A stretch of 64,000 bases of DNA, from the NCBI RefSeq assembly GCF_036226685.1, contig NZ_CP109009.1:7529501-7593500 (forward strand), in the 5' to 3' direction. Made by a program: the position numbers and the translations under genes. This document shows positions 38,710-46,187 of the stretch, piece by piece. The notes under the pieces were generated by a model. That model saw only the letters and a list, made by a program, of their open reading frames with translations. It was not told where the DNA came from and did not search any database. The DNA is from Streptomyces sp. NBC_00690. GTDB lineage: Bacteria > Actinomycetota > Actinomycetes > Streptomycetales > Streptomycetaceae. The stretch's first letter is position 1; the number at the start of each line of letters is the position of its first letter.

Positions 38710-39099
38710 TTAGGAGCCCTCGCCCGCCGCTGCGGCCTTCGCCTGAGCGTCCTCCACGGACTTGCGCACCTCATCCATGTCCAGCCCACGGGCCTGACCG
38801 ATCACGTCCTCCAGCGCGGCCTCGGGCAGCGCGCCCGGCTGGGCGAAGACGGCGATGTTCTCGCGCACGATCATCAGGGTCGGGATCGAACGGATGTCGA
38901 AGGCCGCGGCCAGCTCCTGCTGTGCCTCGGTGTCGACCTTGGCGAAGACGAGGTCGGGGTGACGCTCGGCCGCACCCTCGTACACGGGCGCGAACTGTCG
39001 GCAAGGGCCGCACCACGAAGCCCAGAAATCGATCAGGACGAAGTCGTTCTCCGACACCACCTGGTCGAAGTTCTCCTTGGTGAGCTCGACAGTGCTCAT
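38710..39099 (-). CDS. trxC: Thioredoxin, SigR-controlled
   Basis: This 129-aa thioredoxin has the active site WCGPC (Cys30, Cys33) and the cis-Pro loop IRSIPTLMI. A C-terminal extension of about 25 residues (DMDEVRKSVEDAQAKAAAAGEGS) goes beyond the usual 105-110. It reduces protein disulfides in the cytosol. A perfect SigR promoter (39143-39168) and a GAGAGG ribosome site lie upstream. The symbol follows S. coelicolor trxC (SCO0885), recalled from memory and supported by the neighbouring disulfide reductase. Confidence 0.9.
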   Translation of the reverse strand: MSTVELTKENFDQVVSENDFVLIDFWASWCGPCRQFAPVYEGAAERHPDLVFAKVDTEAQQELAAAFDIRSIPTLMIVRENIAVFAQPGALPEAALEDVIGQARGLDMDEVRKSVEDAQAKAAAAGEGS

Positions 39100-39142
39100 G
39101 ATTTCTTACCTCTCGGATGGATACGGTGGGCTCGCCCCGGAC

Positions 39143-39168
39143 AACCGATCCCGGGGGCGCGCTATTCC
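39143..39168 (-). promoter_or_regulatory. SigR-type promoter of the thioredoxin gene
   Basis: On the minus strand GGAAT (39168-39164) is followed after exactly 18 bases by GTT (39145-39143), the consensus for the disulfide-stress sigma factor SigR. It sits 44 bases before the thioredoxin ATG. Confidence 0.85.
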
Positions 39169-39217
39169 ACCCCCTGCCCGTGTGGCCAGGAGCCACACCC
39201 GGCACCAGACTGTCCCT

Positions 39218-40654
39218 ATGACGACCGAACCTGTGGAGTACGACGTCGTGGTGCTGGGCGCAGGGCCCACCGGGGAGAACGTGGCGGACCGGCTGCGCGC
39301 CGGGGGCCTGAGCACGGCGGTCGTGGAGAGCGAGCTGGTCGGGGGCGAATGCTCGTACTGGGCGTGCATGCCCAGCAAGGCGCTGCTACGACCGGTGATC
39401 GCCCGGGCGGAGGCCCGCCGGGTACCCGGGCTGAGGCAGTCCGTGCAAGGGCCGCTCGACGTGGCTGCTGTCCTTGCACACCGTGACCAGGAGGTGTCCC
39501 ACTGGAAGGACGACGGCCAGGTGTCCTGGCTGGAATCCACCGGCGCCCACCTCTATCGCGGACGCGGTCGGCTGGAGGGCCCGAAACGAGTCGTGGTCGA
39601 AGGGCCCGACTCGGAGCGCCGTGTGCTCACCGCACGACACGCCGTGGCGGTGTGCACGGGCAGCCGGGCCCTGCTGCCGGATCTGCCCGGTCTGGTGGGT
39701 GCGAAGCCCTGGACTAGCCGCGAGGCGACGAGCGCCACCGAGGTGCCCGCTCGGTTGACCGTCGTGGGCGGCGGGGTCGTGGGTGTCGAGATGGCGACCG
39801 CCTGGCAGGCGCTCGGCTCACAGGTCACCCTGGTTGCCCGTGGTGACCTGCTGCTTCCCCGGATGGAACCCTTCGTGGGACAGCACATCGCCGATGCACT
39901 GAGCGAGGCCGGCGTCCGGGTGCTGATGAACACCGGGGTGACCGCCGTGGAACGCGAAGGCGGCTCCGGCCCGGTGACCGTGGTGGTCGAGGGCGGAGAA
40001 CGGATCGAGGCCGACGAGGTCCTCTTCGCCACGGGCCGGGCGCCGCGCACCGAGGACGTGGGGCTGGACACCGTGGATCTGCAGCCGGGGTCCTGGCTCT
40101 CGGTGGACGACAGTTGTCGAGTCGAGGGCAGTGACTGGCTGTACGCGGTGGGCGATGTCAACCATCGTGCACTCCTCACGCACCAGGGCAAGTACCAGGC
40201 CCGGATCGCGGGAGCGGCGATCGTCGCGCGGGCCCAGGGCGTACCCCTGTTGGAAACCGACCGTTGGGGCGCCCACAGTGCGTCGGCCGACCGCTTCGCC
40301 GTACCGCAGGTGGTCTTCACGGACCCGGAGGCAGCCGCCGTGGGCCTTTCCCTCGCGGAGGCGGAAGCGGCAGGTCACCGAGTGCGCGCGGTCGACTACG
40401 AAATCGGCTCCGTGGCCGGCGCGGCCCTCTATGCGGACGGCTACCGCGGTCGGGCCCGGATGATCGTGGACCTGGACCGACAGATCCTGCTCGGTGTCAC
40501 GTTCGTCGGCCCCGGTGTGGGCGAACTCCTCCACTCGGCGACGGTGGCCGTCGTCGCGGAAGTGCCCATCGACCGACTCTGGCACGCTGTTCCCGCCTAC
40601 CCCACGATCAGCGAGGTCTGGTTGCGACTGTTGGAGACATACAGGGAGGGGTAA
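39218..40654 (+). CDS. FAD-dependent pyridine nucleotide-disulfide oxidoreductase
   Basis: This 478-aa flavoprotein belongs to the lipoamide dehydrogenase / mercuric reductase family. It has VVVLGAGPTGENVADRL (FAD), GGECSYWACMPSK (redox Cys45 and Cys50), LTVVGGGVVGVEMATAW (NAD(P)H site), YAVGDVNHRALLTHQGKYQARI and a C-terminal dimerisation domain. The C-terminal His-x4-Glu of lipoamide dehydrogenase is changed to HAVPAYPTISE, which keeps His, Pro and Glu. The substrate disulfide is not known. It is divergent from SigR-regulated thioredoxin and may share the oxidative-stress role. Confidence 0.88.
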   Translation: MTTEPVEYDVVVLGAGPTGENVADRLRAGGLSTAVVESELVGGECSYWACMPSKALLRPVIARAEARRVPGLRQSVQGPLDVAAVLAHRDQEVSHWKDDGQVSWLESTGAHLYRGRGRLEGPKRVVVEGPDSERRVLTARHAVAVCTGSRALLPDLPGLVGAKPWTSREATSATEVPARLTVVGGGVVGVEMATAWQALGSQVTLVARGDLLLPRMEPFVGQHIADALSEAGVRVLMNTGVTAVEREGGSGPVTVVVEGGERIEADEVLFATGRAPRTEDVGLDTVDLQPGSWLSVDDSCRVEGSDWLYAVGDVNHRALLTHQGKYQARIAGAAIVARAQGVPLLETDRWGAHSASADRFAVPQVVFTDPEAAAVGLSLAEAEAAGHRVRAVDYEIGSVAGAALYADGYRGRARMIVDLDRQILLGVTFVGPGVGELLHSATVAVVAEVPIDRLWHAVPAYPTISEVWLRLLETYREG

Positions 40655-41058
40655 CCCCCGCTGGGTTTGGATCGGCAGCTCGGCGAGGTCGTCCGACAGC
40701 GTCGACCGGCGCTGGTGGCGGGCTTGGGGTGCGTCGGGCGCAGTGTGAGCGGGCGGGGCGCCCATAGAGGCCGGTGCTCCGCCGGACGGTAGGGCGACCA
40801 GGCCATGTGCCTGTCACAGACACGAGAACGGCTATGGCCATCGCCGTTCTCGTGTCTGTTGTCTGTGTTCGGGGCGCGCCCGTGCCCGGTGCTGGTCTGC
40901 GTGCGGATGGGCCCTCTTCGTATGGACAACAAGCCTCCGCTCCCTGCTCGTTGATCTCGGAGCGGTATCGATCCCTTCGTCCGCCTCATGCGGTAGACGA
41001 CGATCTGATTATCTTGTCCATTCTTGAACAATCACGTTCCCCGGAGTCCGTTTTGGCC
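40655..41058. other. Intergenic region with terminator
   Basis: This 404-base gap contains the strong hairpin at 40816-40859. The 60 bases before the PASTA-like gene are AT-richer and probably hold its promoter. A CCGGAG lies shortly before the ATG. No further gene was found. Confidence 0.5.
40816..40859 (+). terminator. Intrinsic terminator after the disulfide oxidoreductase gene
   Basis: Perfect 17-base arms, ACAGACACGAGAACGGC and its complement, flank a 10-base loop that itself contains the palindrome ATGGCCAT. It lies 160 bases past the stop codon. Confidence 0.85.
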
Positions 41059-41682
41059 ATGCCCGCATACCCGCCGCCCGTCGGCCCACCCCCGCCCTCC
41101 AACCAGCTCAACGGGAAGCAGAAGGCCACGCTCGGTTGCGGCGGGTTGCTCTTCTTGGCCCTGGCTATCGGGCTTATCGGAGCTGCGATCTCCCCCACCC
41201 CACGGACGGTCACCAAGTCGGTGGCAGGGCCCGCGGTCACGAAGTCGGTGACGGTGACTGTCACTCCGGAGGTCAAGGCACCTGCGACGCCGACTCCGTC
41301 GAAGAAGCCGACACCGGTCGCGACCACGAAGGTCGCCGCGACACCGGCCGCGAAGGCGGTCGCGAAACCCGCGGCGATAGCGAACCCGAAGACGACCCCG
41401 GCAAGCCCGACGCCGAAGAAGCCCCCGGCGCCGACTGCTGCTGCGAATGTGGAGACCAGAGCCCTGCCCAACTTTGTGGGGCAGCAACTCCAGGCGGCTC
41501 AGGACGCGGCTCAGGCCGCGGGCTTCTACCTGCTCACCTCGCACGACGCGACCGGTGCGGGCCGTATGCAACTGCTGGACCGCAACTGGAAGGTCTGCTC
41601 CCAGAGCCCCGCTCCTGGATCGGTCGATCCCTTCGAGACGGTCGACTTCGGAACCGTCAAGATCGAGGAGTCCTGCCCGTGA
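41059..41682 (+). CDS. Membrane-anchored protein with Pro/Lys linker and PASTA-like domain
   Basis: This 207-aa protein starts with a Pro-rich cytoplasmic tail and KQKATLGCGGLLFLALAIGLIGAAI, a single membrane segment. About 90 residues of Ala/Pro/Lys/Thr linker follow. The end is a PASTA-like domain (LPNFVGQQLQAAQDAAQAAGFYLLTSHDATG ... CSQSPAPGS). PASTA domains bind peptidoglycan fragments or beta-lactams. The GTGA overlap with the next gene couples the two. The N-terminus is paralogous to that of the next protein (KQKATLGCGG versus KRKTLYGCGG). Confidence 0.75.
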   Translation: MPAYPPPVGPPPPSNQLNGKQKATLGCGGLLFLALAIGLIGAAISPTPRTVTKSVAGPAVTKSVTVTVTPEVKAPATPTPSKKPTPVATTKVAATPAAKAVAKPAAIANPKTTPASPTPKKPPAPTAAANVETRALPNFVGQQLQAAQDAAQAAGFYLLTSHDATGAGRMQLLDRNWKVCSQSPAPGSVDPFETVDFGTVKIEESCP

Positions 41683-42212
41683 GCAATCCTCCCCAACCGT
41701 ACGCACCGACTCCGCCGCCTGCTGCGGGAGGTGGCACCTCGCTCGACGGGAAGCGGAAGACCCTGTACGGCTGTGGCGGCATGGTGGCCATCGCCTTTGT
41801 GCTCGCCTTGATCGCCGCGGCGTGTGCACCCGACGAAGTAGTGAAGACCAAGGCCGTCCCCGGCCCCACGATCACGGTTACGCGCACCGTCACCGCCCCT
41901 CCGCCGGCGCCCCCGGCCACGACTCCGGCAACGGAATCGTCTCCGGCAACCGCAACAACGGCACCGTCTCCCGAACGCGAGGAGGCCAAGCCGAACAAAC
42001 CCAAACCCAAGCCAAAGCCCAAACCGAAGTCCAAGTCGACGCCGAAGACCACCGGTTCCGGTGGGTCCACCAGCACGGGCGGGGGCGGTGGGAACGTCTA
42101 CTACAAGAACTGCACGGCGGTTCGCGCCGCGGGTGCCGACCCCATCCGCACGGGCGATCCCGGGTACGGCTTCCACCTCGACCGGGACCGCGACGGTATT
42201 GCCTGCGAGTAG
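41679..42212 (+). CDS. Membrane-anchored Excalibur-domain protein
   Basis: This 177-aa protein shares its Pro-rich tail and GCGG membrane segment with the upstream gene product. It has a long Thr/Pro then Lys/Pro (KPKPKPKPKPKSKS) spacer. The C-terminal Excalibur calcium-binding motif runs from NVYYKNCTAVRAAG to DRDRDGIACE, with its conserved Asp residues and Cys pair. Start is GTG overlapping the previous stop. It probably acts at the outer face, at the cell wall. No enzyme domain is attached. Confidence 0.82.
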   Translation: MSNPPQPYAPTPPPAAGGGTSLDGKRKTLYGCGGMVAIAFVLALIAAACAPDEVVKTKAVPGPTITVTRTVTAPPPAPPATTPATESSPATATTAPSPEREEAKPNKPKPKPKPKPKSKSTPKTTGSGGSTSTGGGGGNVYYKNCTAVRAAGADPIRTGDPGYGFHLDRDRDGIACE

Positions 42213-42384
42213 GGCCTAGCCGGGCGGCATCACACGGTGGGTGACCGGTACGGGGGCCAGTCCGCATCCTCGTACCGGTCAGTCGTCCGTGGTCCCCTCG
42301 GGGCCATGCGCTACCAAGCCCGCGTCACCCGTGCACTGTTGTGGGTCGCGAGATGGTCGGTGTGCGGCATCTGCCGGGGTCGCA

Positions 42385-42936
42385 TCAGACCTGTCGCCCC
42401 AGGAAGTTGAGCAACCGCGTCTGAGGGACCGCATCGGCAGCGGAAGAGTACTTGGCACCGAATGCGCCCGGTACTCGAATGTCGTCGTCCTCGGGGACCA
42501 GTGTCGCCATCGCGACCGATACCCCTTCGGCATCCAGGGTTTCGCCCTGCCCGGTCGCCCGGGCGAGATCCCAGGTGTGAATCAAGGTGTCGGCGCACGC
42601 CATGCGTTTCACGAATTCCTCGAACGGAATGCATCCGAACTCTGCACCCAGCAGGGTGTTCGCCCTCCTCTGATCGTACAGAGAGGCTTTGACAACACCA
42701 GAAGCCGACTGCCACGCCCGGAGCAGGTCTTCGTCAGGGCCGGGCGGGCCGTAGGCCGAATCGTCGAGTCCTGCAACGGCTCTCCGATGGTTGGAGATGA
42801 CGTGCGCGGCGACGTCCCAGGCGGTCCAACCGGGACAGGGGGAGGGCTGATCCCATTTCTCGGGCGGGCAGTTCTCGATGAGATGTCCGAAGCGGTAGGC
42901 GATTCGCCCGTACAGGTCTTGGATGCTGGATTCCAT
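42385..42936 (-). CDS. TIGR03086-type DinB/maleylpyruvate-isomerase-like protein
   Basis: This 183-aa protein has the PSPCPGWTAWDVAAHVISNHRR block and a TLIHTWDLARATGQ block. Their His and Asp residues form the metal site of the mycothiol-dependent isomerase/DinB superfamily. Actinobacterial members are thought to use mycothiol or related thiols for detoxification or isomerisation; the substrate is unknown. It stands alone on the minus strand. Confidence 0.85.
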   Translation of the reverse strand: MESSIQDLYGRIAYRFGHLIENCPPEKWDQPSPCPGWTAWDVAAHVISNHRRAVAGLDDSAYGPPGPDEDLLRAWQSASGVVKASLYDQRRANTLLGAEFGCIPFEEFVKRMACADTLIHTWDLARATGQGETLDAEGVSVAMATLVPEDDDIRVPGAFGAKYSSAADAVPQTRLLNFLGRQV

Positions 42937-43431
42937 TGCTCTCCCCTGCTTTCCCAGATTGCTGACGCTGGTGCTGGAGCGAATGCTCTTTCGGAAGGAA
43001 CAGGGCGCTGATCGAAGGGGCCTGGTGCCCCGCGTCGAGCGGGGACGGACCGGGGGAGCGGATCACGGGGTATCGCCTGTCCGGACGGCCACAGTTGTTC
43101 TGAACGGTGATCGCCCAGTCGTGCGGGAGATCACGGTACCGTCCCCTGGTCCGCTGATCAGGGCCTTCAGGGAAGCAGGCAGGACCGAGGCGATAGCGCA
43201 GTGGTTGTGAGGGGTGATGGATCGGGCGGCTTCGAGCGGGAGGCGTCAGCGCGTCCGGGGACTTTCGGTGCTCTGCTCATGTGCCGAGAGGGACGTCGAC
43301 CCGAGGCCACCACTGGCGGCTCGGCGACCGCCGCAGACACCAAGTCGTTGTTGAACGGGGGCCATCGTGGTCGATCGTGGTCGATCGGGCAGCCGCGATC
43401 CGATCGATCGGATCGCGGCCGAAGACGATCC
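42937..43431. other. Intergenic region with palindrome and short direct repeat
   Basis: This 495-base stretch has a 95-codon plus-strand frame (42923-43210) that I do not accept as a gene. It also holds the direct repeat GTGGTCGATC (twice, about 43367-43386) and the 26-base perfect palindrome at 43393-43418, just past the HemS-like gene stop. Confidence 0.5.
43393..43418 (-). terminator. 26-base perfect palindrome downstream of the HemS-like gene
   Basis: CCGCGATCCGATC is followed directly by its complement with no loop. It lies 13 bases beyond the stop of the last gene of the iron-box operon and most likely forms the terminator stem. A protein-binding role is possible because there is no spare loop. 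Confidence 0.6.
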
Positions 43432-44355
43432 CTAGGCGTCGGGCAGCGATGCCGCCAGGTGCTCCCACGCCGTGTGCACGTGCTCCCCGACCATGCCCAA
43501 CTGGGTGATCACCGCGACGCAGCGCCCGGCCTCGTCATCGAGTTCGATCGCCGAGGTCGCGCCGTGCGCCGCCGTGGAGCGGACGAGATGGCAGGCACGG
43601 ACACCCGCGAGATCGATCTGCACCGAACTCTCCGCGAACGCGGCGAACACCCTTCCACCGACGGTCTGGTCGGTGACGTGCACCCGACCGCTGTACGCCT
43701 GCATGGCTGCCGGGGCGAACACCGCTACGCCGATCGGCAACCCAGCGGAGCAGACGTGCTCCAGCACCGCGGGCAGGACGCCGACATCGATGACGCGGTG
43801 CTCGCCCCGGTACCGGTCGAAGCTCGCGCGCCGGGCTGTGCCACCGTCCACGAGGATCGTGTCGAGTTGCGCGAGTTGGTCGCCGTTCTCCCACGCAGGC
43901 GACTCGGGGACCGTGGACCCCTTCGGGAACAGCGCGCCGATGTCGGGCGCACCGACGAGCGAGACCAACAGCCGGTCCCCCTCGGAGAGCAGCTTCCCCT
44001 GGTGCACGGTCCGGCCGCTCGCGTCGAGCAGTCGCAGAGCGACCGCGCCGGAGCTCTTGTCCCGTACGACCAGGGCCGATGCGACCCCTTCGCCATCGAC
44101 GCGCAGGGCGATCGAGCCCGGTTGGACGGTGAACGCTTCGCCGCGCAGGCTCGGCACCGCGTAGTTGCCGGCCTGCTCGATCCGTGCGACCGGCCCGCCC
44201 GTCACCGCCTGGACGTACTGGAGCAGCGTCAGACAGCGCGCGAGCTCCGGCATCCGCGGGTCGATCAGCCGTACGGTGCTGTTGCGTCTGCCGCAGAGTT
44301 CCTCGAACGCGCACTGGCCTTCGCCGTTCCCGTGCTCGGGATGGTGGTTCGTCAT
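43432..44355 (-). CDS. HemS/ChuS-like heme-utilisation protein (third gene of iron-box operon)
   Basis: This 307-aa soluble protein appears to have two similar halves. The first holds AVALRLLDASGRTVHQGKLL, resembling the SLQFFD..G.AVHK stretch of HemS/ChuS repeats. The second holds SSVQIDLAGVRACHLVRST and TSAIELDDEAGRCVAVI, resembling the WVVRKPT..G.VTSLE.FD..G ending. HemS-type proteins bind heme and some degrade it to release iron. The call is by eye and not certain. The ATG lies two bases after the reductase stop, so it is cotranslated with the diflavin reductase. Co-regulation by the iron box upstream supports an iron or heme role. Confidence 0.5.
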   Translation of the reverse strand: MTNHHPEHGNGEGQCAFEELCGRRNSTVRLIDPRMPELARCLTLLQYVQAVTGGPVARIEQAGNYAVPSLRGEAFTVQPGSIALRVDGEGVASALVVRDKSSGAVALRLLDASGRTVHQGKLLSEGDRLLVSLVGAPDIGALFPKGSTVPESPAWENGDQLAQLDTILVDGGTARRASFDRYRGEHRVIDVGVLPAVLEHVCSAGLPIGVAVFAPAAMQAYSGRVHVTDQTVGGRVFAAFAESSVQIDLAGVRACHLVRSTAAHGATSAIELDDEAGRCVAVITQLGMVGEHVHTAWEHLAASLPDA

Positions 44356-44357
44356 GC

Positions 44358-46187
44358 TCAGTACACATCCCGTACGTAGCGTTTCGCCCGGCGCAGATCC
44401 GCCAGGTATTGTGCCGCATCCTCGTCGCCACGTCCGCGCTGTTCGGCGATCACACCCAGCAGCGCCGCCTCGACGTCCTTCGCCATCCGGGAGGCGTCCC
44501 CGCAGACGTACACGTACGCACCGTCCTCCAGCCATACGTACAGTTCGCGCGACTGCTCGCGCATCCGGGTCTGCACATAGACCTTCTCGGCCTGGTCGCG
44601 CGAGAACGCGAGGTCGAGCCGGCTGAGCACGCCCTGCTCACCGAGTCGGGTGAGCTCGTCCTCGTACACGAAGTCGGTGCCGCGGTGCTGGTCGCCGAAG
44701 AACAACCAGTTGCGTCCGGTCGCACCCCGCGCGGCGCGCTCGTGGAGGAAGCCGCGGAACGGCGCGATCCCGGTACCGGGGCCAATCATGATCATTGGGG
44801 CGTCGTCGTCCGTCGGGACGCTGAAGGAGGTGTTGGCCTGGAGGTAGATGCCCACCATCCCCTCCGTGTCGCTGGGGGTCGTGACGTTCGTGGCATGCGT
44901 AGTGTTCATGGCAGCCTCCCCGATCCGGTCCGCGAGATAGGTGGAGGCGACTCCTTCGTAGCGACGGTCCGGGCTGCCGTACCGCACCGACGCGACCGTG
45001 AGGTGGATGCGATTCGGGTGGGCCAGCGGACTCGACGAGATCGAGTACTGCCGTGCCTGGAGCGGCCTGAGGAACGGCAGCAGTTCATCGAGTCCCGGTG
45101 CGGCGGACCCGGCGTCATGGAGCAGGTCGAGCAGGTCCCGGCCCCAGAGCCAGGAGTCGAGGTCGGACCGGTCGCCGTGTGCGACGACCGAGGCAAGGTC
45201 ACTCGACGGGGCACGCTCGACGAGGTCGGCGATGAGGTCCTTCGAAGGAGTGCGGATCTCGCGTTCGGTGCGCAGCACATCGGCGAGCGGTCGACCGTCG
45301 ACGTCCTCCTCACCGCTCGCACCGAGCTGCGCCAGGAGCGCACCGACGAGCGCGTCGTCGTTGACCGGCATCACGGCGAGCGCGTCCCCCGCCGCATAGG
45401 TGATGCCGCTGTCGCCGAGGTCGAACTCGTAGTGGCGGATCTCCTTCGCACTGCCCGGCGCCGACAGCAATTCGTTCACCACGAGCCGGGAGCGGTACGG
45501 GTTGCGCTTGTTCCAGGGGGAGCGGGTCTTGGGGGCGGCGCCTGTCGCACCGGCCGTGCCCCCGCCGCCCACCGCTGCGGGCGTACTCGTCGCCGTCGCG
45601 CCGGTCTCCGCGGCGAGCAGGTCGAGTACCCCGGTCGTCCAAGCCGCGGCGGGCTCTTCGAAGTCGACATCGCAGTCGACGCGTCCGTGCAGACGGACGG
45701 CGCCGAGCTGCTCCAGACGGGTGTCGATGAGCTTCGCGGCCCCGCAGAAGTCGTCGTACCCCCGGTCGCCGAGCCCGAGGACCGCGTACCGCAGACCCTC
45801 CAGCCGGGGTGCTCCATCGGCCTGGAGCGCTTCCCAGAACAGTCCGGCGTTGTCGGGCATCTCGCCCTCGCCGTATGTGGAGGTGACGATGAGCAGGTGG
45901 GACATGGCGGTGAGTTGCTCGGGCGTGATCTCGTCGAGCGCGGTGGCGATCCCACCGAGACCACGGGCACGGGCACCGGCGACGATCTCGCCGGCGAGGA
46001 ACTCGGCGGTCCCGGTCTGGGTGCCGAACAGGACGTCGATCGTCGCCACGGGAGCGTCGCCGGCCGTGGCGTCCTGCCGACCGGCCGCTGCGATGCCGGC
46101 GATGAACCCGGCGAGCCACGCCTCCTGTTCGGCGGAGAACGGGGCGTCGGCCGGGATGAGGGACCCGGTCGGGGACATGAGCGTCAC
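44358..46187 (-). CDS. CysJ-like diflavin (FMN/FAD) NADPH reductase
   Basis: This 609-aa protein has a flavodoxin domain (IDVLFGTQTGTAEFLAGEI, STYGEGEMPDNA, GLGDRGYDDFCGAAKLID), a linker, a connecting/FAD domain (RQYSISSSPLAHPNRIHLTV) and an NADPH domain (MIGPGTGIAPFRGFLHERAA, LFFGDQHRGTDFVYEDEL, YVCGDASRMAKDV). This is the plan of sulfite reductase flavoprotein CysJ (about 600 aa). No CysI hemoprotein gene is present. Start GTG 46187 overlaps the stop of the glutamate synthase-like gene (GTGA). It most likely delivers NADPH electrons to one of its operon partners, replacing the usual GltD. Confidence 0.9.
   Translation of the reverse strand: MTLMSPTGSLIPADAPFSAEQEAWLAGFIAGIAAAGRQDATAGDAPVATIDVLFGTQTGTAEFLAGEIVAGARARGLGGIATALDEITPEQLTAMSHLLIVTSTYGEGEMPDNAGLFWEALQADGAPRLEGLRYAVLGLGDRGYDDFCGAAKLIDTRLEQLGAVRLHGRVDCDVDFEEPAAAWTTGVLDLLAAETGATATSTPAAVGGGGTAGATGAAPKTRSPWNKRNPYRSRLVVNELLSAPGSAKEIRHYEFDLGDSGITYAAGDALAVMPVNDDALVGALLAQLGASGEEDVDGRPLADVLRTEREIRTPSKDLIADLVERAPSSDLASVVAHGDRSDLDSWLWGRDLLDLLHDAGSAAPGLDELLPFLRPLQARQYSISSSPLAHPNRIHLTVASVRYGSPDRRYEGVASTYLADRIGEAAMNTTHATNVTTPSDTEGMVGIYLQANTSFSVPTDDDAPMIMIGPGTGIAPFRGFLHERAARGATGRNWLFFGDQHRGTDFVYEDELTRLGEQGVLSRLDLAFSRDQAEKVYVQTRMREQSRELYVWLEDGAYVYVCGDASRMAKDVEAALLGVIAEQRGRGDEDAAQYLADLRRAKRYVRDVY

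Noticed and set aside
42923..43210. 95-codon plus-strand frame between the isomerase-like and HemS-like genes
   Set aside because: It overlaps the start of the isomerase-like gene, has no recognisable domain and no convincing ribosome site.
44358..46187. Sulfite reductase system (cysIJ)
   Set aside because: The reductase looks like CysJ, but no CysI, cysteine-biosynthesis or sulfate genes are nearby, and its partner genes are different.
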